From Candidatus Gastranaerophilales bacterium (GTDB lineage: Bacteria > Cyanobacteriota > Vampirovibrionia > Gastranaerophilales > Gastranaerophilaceae): DNA of 64,000 nucleotides. Below, piece after piece: positions 15,517 through 22,597 of the stretch; the stretch's first letter is position 1; each line of letters starts with the position of its first letter. The notes under the pieces are model-generated. The model was not told the origin of the DNA and did not search any database. It saw only the letters and a list, made by a program, of their open reading frames with translations. The stretch is taken from the NCBI GenBank assembly GCA_944325865.1, contig CALVBS010000003.1, forward strand, positions 192,179 through 256,178, given 5' to 3'. Position numbers and translations under genes: made by a program.

Positions 15517-17011
15517 GAAAAAATTTACAAAAACAGAAAACTCAAAAAACAACAATATAAATGATACATCAAAAACTGGTGATGTCAAGACTAATGACTT
15601 CAATCTTGATAAGGAGAAAATTCCAGCCTTAAGTACTCTAAGGACACAGATAAAGACTGCAATGAGCCTTATTGAGGCAAAAGGTGTGACACATACAAGA
15701 ATAGAATTTGACCGTTTAAGAATAGGCATTAATATCGGCCTTTATGGGCACAGAATACATTTTGAAGATTTTGTCATGGAAGACGTTGAAAATCCGAAAG
15801 AACCGCCGTCATACTATAATAAGGATGAGGGGAATCTACCAGACAGACGTTCATTTATATCTAAAGAATATGACGATGAAGAGTACGATATATCAGATTT
15901 ATTTGATTCAGAAGAAGAATATCAAGAGTATTTAGAAATTGAACAACAGAAAAAGGAAAGCGGTACTGAACCAGAACCAGAGCCAGAACCTGATATTTTC
16001 TCAGATTTCAGCATTAAACGCCGTATCAGATATGATGATTATAAAGGACAGGTTGGCTTAATTAATCTGTTTTTATTTAAAGGCTACTTTGTTGTTGATA
16101 TTACAGGTAAATGGATGGCTGGTAATGGTGTACTTGGAAGCCTGCATAGAGATAATATTAGAGAAGCCCTGCAAAAGGTTATAGAACTAGGAATAGTTGA
16201 CTTTAACATTGATGAATTTATTAAATACGCACAAGTTTTCATCTGTGATGTAGTTGTTGATATTCAACTAAATTCACAAAAACAGGTCAACAGATATATT
16301 GATGGTATTAGCTCATTCTTCCCTATCTCGACTAACAGACATAATATCGCTAAATATGGCAGGCATGGATTGATGTTAAAGCCGAAAGCACAAAAGGCTG
16401 GCTTTTCGCTTGTGGTTTATTCTAAAGGACAAGAGCTGGATTACAGTTACAGAAGAATCACTAAAGCAACCTTATATACTGATATTATTGGTGATAGAGG
16501 TGTTGAACTTGCGGAGCGGACATTAAGATTTGAGTTAAAACTCTTCTCTTTAGCAAGTATACGCAGGAAGCTTGATATTACTATGGATGAGGCACGTATA
16601 GTGAGATTGACAGATGTTCTCAACTGTACAGCTCCCGTTTTGTTGACACAAATAGAGTTATTTACCGGTAAGCCTGAACAGTTATTGGAACGTCTGCAAT
16701 TGTTAGAGGATGTTGAGACAACAACAGACAGATTGCCCCTCAAAGAAATCTTCATAGCAGAAAGATTTATTGAAATACTCAGAGAAAATAATTTCAATAT
16801 CACCATAACACGCAGTCATATAAGGACCGAGTACGTAAATGCGACAGACAAGGAGCTTGAAGAGTTTACTCGTTTGGCTAACATACGCAGGAATATTTTA
16901 ACATTCCTTGCTTACCGTAAACCTAAATCGGTAACGATAATGCTAGATATTCTTTGTCGCTTACAAACTTATTATCAAATACAAACAGTAAGTGAGGGTA
17001 CAAATGGCTAA
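15515..17011 (+). CDS. Replication initiation protein, gene II/X-like
   Basis: A 498-residue protein starting at TTG, with AGGAGG eight bases upstream. A lysine/asparagine-rich N-terminus and a long acidic insert (residues about 85-165, including a PEPEPEPEP run) surround the conserved parts. The segment KAGFSLVVYSKGQEL followed by LRFELKLFSLASIRRKLDI matches the pattern of phage and plasmid gene II/X replication proteins, which nick DNA for rolling-circle replication. Two tyrosines in YSYRR are possible nucleophiles. The match is by motif memory, so moderate confidence. It is followed with overlap by a small gene and the integrase. Confidence 0.55.
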   Translation: MKKFTKTENSKNNNINDTSKTGDVKTNDFNLDKEKIPALSTLRTQIKTAMSLIEAKGVTHTRIEFDRLRIGINIGLYGHRIHFEDFVMEDVENPKEPPSYYNKDEGNLPDRRSFISKEYDDEEYDISDLFDSEEEYQEYLEIEQQKKESGTEPEPEPEPDIFSDFSIKRRIRYDDYKGQVGLINLFLFKGYFVVDITGKWMAGNGVLGSLHRDNIREALQKVIELGIVDFNIDEFIKYAQVFICDVVVDIQLNSQKQVNRYIDGISSFFPISTNRHNIAKYGRHGLMLKPKAQKAGFSLVVYSKGQELDYSYRRITKATLYTDIIGDRGVELAERTLRFELKLFSLASIRRKLDITMDEARIVRLTDVLNCTAPVLLTQIELFTGKPEQLLERLQLLEDVETTTDRLPLKEIFIAERFIEILRENNFNITITRSHIRTEYVNATDKELEEFTRLANIRRNILTFLAYRKPKSVTIMLDILCRLQTYYQIQTVSEGTNG

Positions 17012-17174
17012 GAAACTTTCTGTTGAATTTGTACCAAACAATGATGTTACTGATGTAGCTGTAGATAATGCATTATTGACACAGCTAATGGTAATGACAA
17101 CGCAAATAGGTATCAGGGTTGATAATCCTGATGATGTACAGTATAAAATAAGAAAGGAGACAGATGATGTCTAA
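17004..17174 (+). CDS. Small hypothetical protein (56 residues)
   Basis: GAGGG before the ATG at 17004 sets the start, which overlaps the end of the replication gene by eight bases. The product (MAKKLSVEFVPNNDVTDVAV, then NALLTQLMVMTTQIGIRV) is unrecognised. Its stop overlaps the integrase start, so the three genes look translationally coupled. In similar elements such a position often holds an excisionase or control factor, but nothing in the sequence proves this. Confidence 0.6.
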   Translation: MAKKLSVEFVPNNDVTDVAVDNALLTQLMVMTTQIGIRVDNPDDVQYKIRKETDDV

Positions 17175-18870
17175 AAAAATTATTCGTAGTAAAAAAATTG
17201 TTGTAGGTTATGGAAGAGTCAGCTCTGCTGAACAGGCTAACAGTGGGCTAAGTCTTAATATGCAACGTGAACAATGTGAACAAAAAGCAATCAAAGACGG
17301 TTATACCTTCGTTTACTTTGAAGACGCAGGGAAAACAGGCTCTAATACTCACAGAAAAGGACTTAGAGCAATGCTTAAATACGTAAAGGAACACCGTAAC
17401 GAAGTCGCTTATGTTATTGTATGGAAACTGGACAGGCTCTCTCGTTGTCTTGATGATTTCTTTGCTGAAATTCTACGACCACTCAAAAAATATGGCTGTA
17501 CTATTGCCAGTATCATGGAAAACTTTGACGATATAAGTAAGGTAAAAAAAGTTCTTATAGGAGTTTATATCGGGCAGGCAGAAGATGAATTAGATAATAT
17601 AAAAGACAGGACAAGTTCAGTTCTTAGAAACAGAGCAGAAAAGGGTTACAAACTCGGCAAAGCTCCGGTGGGGTATATCAATGCACGAGACGAACACCGA
17701 CATGGCATAATTGTACCGGACCCAGATAGAACTCATCATATTAAGCGTTGTTTTGAACTGTATGCAACAGGATTATTTACATACGAAATGGTAGGTAAAG
17801 AACTTGCTAAATATGGTTTTGTAGACAGCAAGGGAAGACCATACTCAAAGAAGCGAATTCAAGATATTCTCAAAAGCCCCGTATATATCGGAAAAGTCAC
17901 CTATGGTGATGATATCTTTGACGGTGTACACGAATCTATTGTGTCAGAAGAATTATTCTATCGAGTTCATCTCTTACTTAAAGATAAAGACGTAAAAAGA
18001 CCTAAAGGTCTTGTTTATACATATTCAAACTTTATTAAATGTGCGAAGTGCGGTTACTCAATGGTAGCCGTAACTAAACGAGGTGCACATAATAGCGGTA
18101 TCTATACGTATTACCACTGTACGAATTATAAGAATGCTCATACTAAAGAAAAAAATATTAACGAAAATCTTATAGATGAAGCGATACAGGAAGTTATTGA
18201 TAGCTTTGATATTACAGAAAAGGAGATAAAATGTATAAAGAAGCAGATAAATAACGCTATTACAGACCTGAAACAATATGAACATAAGTCTATTGATGAT
18301 TTAAAGAAAGAATATGACCAAATAGTAGATGACATTGCTGAAAAGTTGACTCAGAAGAATACTGATAAACTTGGTATTAGTGAAACCACACGTACAGAGG
18401 TATTACGGAAACTAGAAACACGTAAGAATGATATAAAACATAAGATTGACAACCTTATGGAAAATTCTAAAGATACAATAAAACGTATAAGCATTCTGAT
18501 TGATTTTGCAAACCGTCTTCCAGAACTTTATCTGAAAGCTACGCTTGATGAGAAAAGATTAATACTCAATACTATAATCGAGAGTATTACATATAATGAG
18601 GATGATAATACTTTGTCGGTTAAATTAAGACCTGTTTTTGAACATTTGAGGCAACTTAAACTGAAACATAAACAGGAATTTAAAGAAGACTTAAAAATAT
18701 TGACTGGAACCTTCGATTCTCGCTCAGGCAGTACGAAACAGGCTCTTGAAAATAGCCGTTTGGATTTAAGCAAAATTAGAGAGATTGGAACCCGCCCAAA
18801 TGGCTTGAATACTAAAATAGAGCCCCATAACAAAGGCTCTAAAAAGTTAAATGTCGTAGGCGGGACTTGA
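17167..18870 (+). CDS. Large serine recombinase (integrase)
   Basis: AAAGGAG seven bases upstream favours the second of two adjacent ATG codons. The 567-residue protein has the catalytic domain (YGRVSS with S19; KLDRLSRCLDDF), the recombinase domain (GKAPVGYINAR onward, GRPYSKKRIQDILKSPVYIG), a zinc ribbon (CAKCGYSM and YYHCTN) and a coiled coil (about residues 355-440). Such enzymes insert elements at short att sites. The last 45 residues (from FDSRSGS) look unlike a folded domain, and the frame ends at a TGA within the T-arm of tRNA-Leu. The tail therefore appears to be created by the insertion junction. Confidence 0.93.
   Translation: MSKKIIRSKKIVVGYGRVSSAEQANSGLSLNMQREQCEQKAIKDGYTFVYFEDAGKTGSNTHRKGLRAMLKYVKEHRNEVAYVIVWKLDRLSRCLDDFFAEILRPLKKYGCTIASIMENFDDISKVKKVLIGVYIGQAEDELDNIKDRTSSVLRNRAEKGYKLGKAPVGYINARDEHRHGIIVPDPDRTHHIKRCFELYATGLFTYEMVGKELAKYGFVDSKGRPYSKKRIQDILKSPVYIGKVTYGDDIFDGVHESIVSEELFYRVHLLLKDKDVKRPKGLVYTYSNFIKCAKCGYSMVAVTKRGAHNSGIYTYYHCTNYKNAHTKEKNINENLIDEAIQEVIDSFDITEKEIKCIKKQINNAITDLKQYEHKSIDDLKKEYDQIVDDIAEKLTQKNTDKLGISETTRTEVLRKLETRKNDIKHKIDNLMENSKDTIKRISILIDFANRLPELYLKATLDEKRLILNTIIESITYNEDDNTLSVKLRPVFEHLRQLKLKHKQEFKEDLKILTGTFDSRSGSTKQALENSRLDLSKIREIGTRPNGLNTKIEPHNKGSKKLNVVGGT
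18812..18846 (-). terminator. Terminator of tRNA-Leu inside the integrase frame
   Basis: On the minus strand AGAGCC and GGCTCT pair around a ten-base loop and are followed by ATTTTAG. It lies just 3' of the tRNA and within the last codons of the integrase, which suggests that the integrase tail runs over the tRNA transcription unit. Confidence 0.5.
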
Positions 18871-18932
18871 ACCCGCACGGATCTCTCCACACGCCCCTCA
18901 AACGTGCGCGTATACCATTCCGCCACTACGAC
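18853..18932 (-). tRNA. tRNA-Leu(GAG)
   Basis: An 80-base tRNA. The acceptor stem GTCGTAG pairs with CTACGAC, and the D-arm region is TGGCGGAATGGTATACGC. The anticodon arm CACGT/GCGTG carries the loop TTGAGGG, giving anticodon GAG. A long variable arm typical of leucine tRNAs follows, then the T arm GCGGGTTCAAGTCCCGC. No CCA is encoded. Its 3' end abuts the accessory element, and the integrase frame ends inside its T arm. This is a common target site for integrating elements. Confidence 0.95.
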
Positions 18933-18973
18933 ATAGTATAATTTAATGTATTCAATTTTCAAATTTTGTTTAT

Positions 18974-19064
18974 GTCTTTGTGGCGGAAGTATTCACATCT
19001 GTTCATACCCTCTCGAAAAATCTGACATTCAGTCAGATTTTTCTCGGCAAAGTGCCACTACGAC
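18974..19064. repeat. Nested hairpin containing a copy of the tRNA-Leu 5' end
   Basis: GTCTTTGTGGC (18974-18984) pairs imperfectly (9 of 11) with GCCACTACGAC (19054-19064). Inside lies a perfect 12-base-pair stem, GAAAAATCTGAC (19015-19026) and GTCAGATTTTTC (19032-19043), with a five-base loop. The bases GCCACTACGACA at 19054-19065 repeat exactly the tRNA-Leu 5' end at 18922-18933. It could be a tRNA fragment from an older insertion, or a bidirectional terminator that picked up tRNA sequence. Nothing else is seen in 18933-19126. Confidence 0.5.
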
Positions 19065-19126
19065 AGGTTTCTTTTGTTTTCAAGTCGTGACGTTTTTGCC
19101 ACATTTCAACTCTAACACAAACATTT

Positions 19127-20122
19127 TTATTTTAAAAGCATGTATTTCGTTTTTGCTAAAAATTGTTTAATTTTTAGTGTTTTGTAGCTGTCTTCAACAT
19201 TTGGTTTGAAATATTTCCACCAGCCATTTGGATACTTTTGTTGTAAATGTTTTAGCATACGCATGTATTCTTTGTAGTAATCCGGCTTTAAATCAGTATC
19301 AAATTTGCCAAGCCATGACGTTGCTTTTGAAAAATATTTGTCTATAAATATGGTATCATATTCATCAATTCTGCCAAGTTTTATTAAAAGTTCTTCTATT
19401 CCTTCTACTACATATATTGGTGAGAAATTTTTTTTCTTTTTAACTGTCATAGCAGAATTAGGTCTGTTTTTTCTGTAGCAGTACAGGCATTTGTTCAAAA
19501 CTTCAATTCGTTCTGCCGTAATCATTGAGTGGAAAAATGGAAGTTGATCCTGTCCTACTGTCAAATTTTGAAATTCTATGCGATTTCCCGTAAGAAATTC
19601 CCTGCGGTATAATTTTGTCCATGCTGTTGATGGAAATTTAAAAATATCTTTTCTAATGTCTTTATAGGAGTATATTCCTTTATGATACTTTAGAGGTAAG
19701 CTTTTTAAGCTGTAACCGCCTTTTGATTTGTGAATTTTACCGCTGCCGTCTGTATAGCAGGATAATCCACCAAAAATAAGTATATCAAGTCTGTCCGCAG
19801 AAGCTTTCCGGTAAATTTCGTCAAGAACTTTCTCATTATCAAGCCAGTCATCCGAATCTATAAAATGAATATATTCTCCTGTTGCAATCTTTAATCCGGT
19901 ATTTCTGGCAATTCCTGAACCTTCATTTTTCTTGTTTATTACAATAATTCTTTTGTCTTTTTGTGCGTAATTATTAAGAATTTCAAGAGAATTATCGCTT
20001 GAGCCGTCGTTAACACAGATTATTTCTATATCATAAAGAGTCTGGTTAATGATAGAATCCAGACAGTTTCCGACATAGTTTGCAACATTATATACGGGCA
20101 TAATAACGGAAATCTTTGGCAT
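19127..20122 (-). CDS. Family 2 glycosyltransferase
   Basis: A 331-residue GT-A glycosyltransferase. The N-terminal ISVIMPVYNVANYV, the nucleotide-binding VNDGSSDNS and the metal-binding DSDDW are all present, with GSGIARNTGL between them. The C-terminal part is family-variable and basic, without membrane helices. It follows flgC by 33 bases on the same strand, but TATAAT and CGGAGG in that gap allow independent expression. A role in flagellin or surface glycan decoration is possible from position only. Confidence 0.9.
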   Translation of the reverse strand: MPKISVIMPVYNVANYVGNCLDSIINQTLYDIEIICVNDGSSDNSLEILNNYAQKDKRIIVINKKNEGSGIARNTGLKIATGEYIHFIDSDDWLDNEKVLDEIYRKASADRLDILIFGGLSCYTDGSGKIHKSKGGYSLKSLPLKYHKGIYSYKDIRKDIFKFPSTAWTKLYRREFLTGNRIEFQNLTVGQDQLPFFHSMITAERIEVLNKCLYCYRKNRPNSAMTVKKKKNFSPIYVVEGIEELLIKLGRIDEYDTIFIDKYFSKATSWLGKFDTDLKPDYYKEYMRMLKHLQQKYPNGWWKYFKPNVEDSYKTLKIKQFLAKTKYMLLK

Positions 20123-20155
20123 TTCATTACCTCCGTTATTTATTATAACATAAAT

Positions 20156-20599
20156 TTATCTTCCTATTTCAACAGCTTTTAAAGCCATTGATTTTGCAAT
20201 ATTTACTACTGCAAGGTTTGCTTCATATGCACGTTGTGCAAGGATTGCGTCGGCCATTTCAACCATAGGGTTTACATTAGATGCTCTTATATAACCGTTT
20301 TCATCTGCATCAGGGTGACCGGGTTTGTAAATTTTTTCTCCGAGTGTAGGATCCTCAACACATCCGTTAAAAACTACTCCGCCTTGTAAATATGGTAGAG
20401 TTCCTACTCCGAAAACATCTTCTTTCATTTCATTCATTAAGCCGTGAAATGAAATATCTTCCGTTGCATTCAAAACGGGAATCTGTCTTACGTAATTCGG
20501 AGTATCAACATTTGCTATGTTTTTTGAGTGAACATCAAGACGTAATCCATGCGTTCTTAATGCCCGACCGCCTATATTCATTGATTCCATTAAACTCAT
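20156..20599 (-). CDS. flgC: Flagellar basal-body rod protein FlgC
   Basis: A proximal rod protein assembled in the periplasm through the flagellar export apparatus. The 147-residue sequence has the rod signature NIANVDTPNYVRQ near the N-terminus and the C-terminal NVNPMVEMADAILAQRAYEAN helix, typical of FlgC. Length is normal. It lies 21 bases after flgB on the same strand. No fliE follows, unlike the usual flgB-flgC-fliE order; a glycosyltransferase comes next. Confidence 0.95.
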   Translation of the reverse strand: MSLMESMNIGGRALRTHGLRLDVHSKNIANVDTPNYVRQIPVLNATEDISFHGLMNEMKEDVFGVGTLPYLQGGVVFNGCVEDPTLGEKIYKPGHPDADENGYIRASNVNPMVEMADAILAQRAYEANLAVVNIAKSMALKAVEIGR

Positions 20600-20620
20600 T
20601 GTACTGCTCCCGTTTTGTTA

Positions 20621-20968
20621 TTATTTACCAACATTGATTACCGTTTTCATTTCGGTAATTATATTTGACATTCTTCTTGTTGCCATTGTATATAGAATAG
20701 CATTGTTTTGTATTTCCATCAGTTCTTTATCAGGACGAATTTCTTCCCCTGATTTTATTTCTATGATTGCAGATGGGCCAAGTCTTTGTGAAAGTTTAGT
20801 TTCAAGAGGACTGTTCATTGAACCAAGATATTCCTGAAAATCAATATCCCGTCTTACATAACCGGGTGTATGCATGTTTGCCAGATTTGAACCTAACGCA
20901 ACCTGTCTTTGCGAAATCAAATCCATCATTAATTCAACTTTACCTATACTGCTTGAAGGTGTAAACAT
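20621..20968 (-). CDS. flgB: Flagellar basal-body rod protein FlgB
   Basis: A proximal rod subunit of 115 residues. It carries the signature LGSNLANMHTPGYVRRDIDF and the C-terminal hydrophobic helix ILYTMATRRMSNIITEM expected for FlgB. It is slightly shorter than the E. coli protein (about 138), the middle region being reduced. It lies between an FlgG-like gene and flgC on the same strand with gaps of about 20 bases, so one operon. Confidence 0.93.
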   Translation of the reverse strand: MFTPSSSIGKVELMMDLISQRQVALGSNLANMHTPGYVRRDIDFQEYLGSMNSPLETKLSQRLGPSAIIEIKSGEEIRPDKELMEIQNNAILYTMATRRMSNIITEMKTVINVGK

Positions 20969-20990
20969 AAATTATCCTCTCCAAAAATTA

Positions 20991-21704
20991 TTATTCTCTG
21001 ATATTAATACCTTTATTATACATATCGTCAACTACTTTCATCATTCTTGTACTTGCAAGCATTGATGCATTCATTCTCAACATATCGTTAACCGCACTGT
21101 AAACGTTAACATTAGAATTTTCCAGATTATTTTGTTTGAAACACAAATGCTCTTTTACAAGCATTGGTTCTCCGGACTCTTCTGTTGGAATCATTTTATT
21201 CATTCCGGCCTGTTCAAGTCCTTCCGGACATGCAAATCTTACCAGCGGAATATTTCCTATTCTTTTACCGATTGCATCTTTTGTATCAAAAGCAATTACG
21301 TCTCCGTTCGGCTTAATTGTAAATTTGTAACAGTTTGCCGGAATTTGAATACCATTTCCGACAATCCAGTCATCACTGGTAACCAGATAGCCGTTTTTAC
21401 CCTGTTTTAAGGACCCGTCACGAGTATAGGCAACCTCTCCTGTTTTTGAAAATACAGGAATATAACCTGCACCGTCGATTGCTACATCAAACGGGTTGCT
21501 TGTTATTCTTACAGAACCCTGTGAATGGTCTGTTCTAACCGCACCGGTTAAATATCCGTCTTCCTGAAGCATTTGTTCAAAACGTACTCCTTTGTATCCG
21601 GTGGTGTTTAGGTTTGCCAGATCATTTGCGATGTAACCCAGTTTTTCCCACTGATTAGTTACATTGTTAGTACTTTTTCTGATAATACCCTGTAAATTCT
21701 GCAT
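20991..21704 (-). CDS. flgG: Flagellar rod protein, FlgG-like
   Basis: A rod/hook-family protein of 237 residues. It has the N-terminal LANLNTTGYKGVRFEQML signature, the flagellar-hook central domain (PFDVAIDGAGYIPVF and YTRDGSLKQGKNGYL) and the C-terminal ENSNVNVYSAVNDMLRMN helix. This is the FlgG/FlgF pattern; FlgG of E. coli has about 260 residues. Two such genes precede flgB here, as in the flhO-flhP pair of Bacillus, so the exact FlgF/FlgG assignment is uncertain. Confidence 0.82.
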   Translation of the reverse strand: MQNLQGIIRKSTNNVTNQWEKLGYIANDLANLNTTGYKGVRFEQMLQEDGYLTGAVRTDHSQGSVRITSNPFDVAIDGAGYIPVFSKTGEVAYTRDGSLKQGKNGYLVTSDDWIVGNGIQIPANCYKFTIKPNGDVIAFDTKDAIGKRIGNIPLVRFACPEGLEQAGMNKMIPTEESGEPMLVKEHLCFKQNNLENSNVNVYSAVNDMLRMNASMLASTRMMKVVDDMYNKGINIRE

Positions 21705-21725
21705 AATATTATTCCTCTATATTAT

Positions 21726-22424
21726 TTATGATGCCGAGCCTAATTGAGATATTACTTTTTGTAGATTCTGATTTTGTATCATAAATATCTGTCTGTTTGC
21801 TTCAAATGTTCGTATTATCGGCATAAGACTCATAAATTCGTTTTGTAATGCAACATTTGAATATTCGTTATAGCCCTGTTTAATTTTAGGGTCCATAACT
21901 ACTATTCCGTTTGCATCAACTACTCCGATATATGCAACGGCTTCTTGCTTTTTTGTTTTGTCGTTAAAAACACTTAAAAGTCCGTTATCGTCAACTTTTA
22001 TTTTCTTCAAATCATCAGGAACAACGTGAAGTTTTATCGGAACTCCGGCATTTGAAAGTACCTGATGATCTTCCTGAGTAAGAAGATTTCCATCTTTGTC
22101 TATCTTGAAACGACCGTCTCTTGTGAGTTTTACCCCTTCTGCACTTCTGGTTTGAAAATAGCCTTTGGTGGATATTGCCAGATCCAGAGGGTTTTCTGAC
22201 ATCATGATACGTCCTATTTTATCATCAGTCGTTTGCGAAAGTCCTTTGACACCGAGAAACTCGGTAAAAGATGATATAACAGGTTCCTGTCTTTGATATC
22301 CTATTTTATCAAAGCCGATGATATTCTGGTTTGTCATTGATACAAGCTCGCTCTGTACCTGCATTGCCCGTATTGATGTGGCAAATCCGTTTTCAATATA
22401 AGAAACTCTTCCGTTTATTATCAT
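21726..22424 (-). CDS. Flagellar rod protein, FlgF/FlgG-like
   Basis: The first gene of the rod operon, 232 residues. The N-terminal rod signature is degenerate (VSMTNQNIIGFDKIGYQRQEP). The central domain retains PLDLAISTKGYFQTRS and LTRDGRFKIDKDGNLLT, and the C-terminal helix reads EYSNVALQNEFMSLMPIIRTFEANR. It is paralogous to the next gene and probably FlgF. The divergent promoter region upstream contains two dyads. Confidence 0.8.
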   Translation of the reverse strand: MIINGRVSYIENGFATSIRAMQVQSELVSMTNQNIIGFDKIGYQRQEPVISSFTEFLGVKGLSQTTDDKIGRIMMSENPLDLAISTKGYFQTRSAEGVKLTRDGRFKIDKDGNLLTQEDHQVLSNAGVPIKLHVVPDDLKKIKVDDNGLLSVFNDKTKKQEAVAYIGVVDANGIVVMDPKIKQGYNEYSNVALQNEFMSLMPIIRTFEANRQIFMIQNQNLQKVISQLGSAS

Positions 22425-22446
22425 CTTACTACCTCATTATTCATAT

Positions 22447-22502
22447 ATATAGACGGATATTATTCATGATGAATTAATTTCCGTTAAAAAAATCGTCTAT
22501 AT
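22447..22502. promoter_or_regulatory. Dyads in the divergent flagellar/M16 promoter region
   Basis: ATATAGACG (22447-22455) and its exact complement CGTCTATAT (22494-22502) flank a region containing the palindrome ATTCATGATGAAT (22462-22474). They lie between the start of the rod operon and the promoter of the M16-like gene, where regulator sites would be expected. No sigma-28 promoter of proper spacing is seen for the rod operon. Confidence 0.4.
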
Positions 22503-22549
22503 GTATGACTTTGTCTTTTTTTTTAATGATTATTGCAGGAAAGTCAAAT

Positions 22550-22578
22550 TTGTAATTTAGATACTATTATGGTAAAAT
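22550..22578 (+). promoter_or_regulatory. Sigma-70-type promoter of the M16-like gene
   Basis: TTGTAA, 17 bases, TAAAAT, followed about 20 bases later by AGGAGAG and the ATG at 22598. Confidence 0.6.
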
Positions 22579-22597
22579 CGGGTCATAGGAGAGAGAA

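Noticed and set aside
18700..18745. Second tRNA fragment suggested by CTTCGATTCTCGC
   Set aside because: T-loop-like bases are present but no matching acceptor, anticodon or D arm can be found around them.
22424..22530. Sigma-28 promoter for the rod operon
   Set aside because: CAAAGTCA and GACGATTT resemble the two halves but the spacing is only about eight bases, far short of the usual 11-13.
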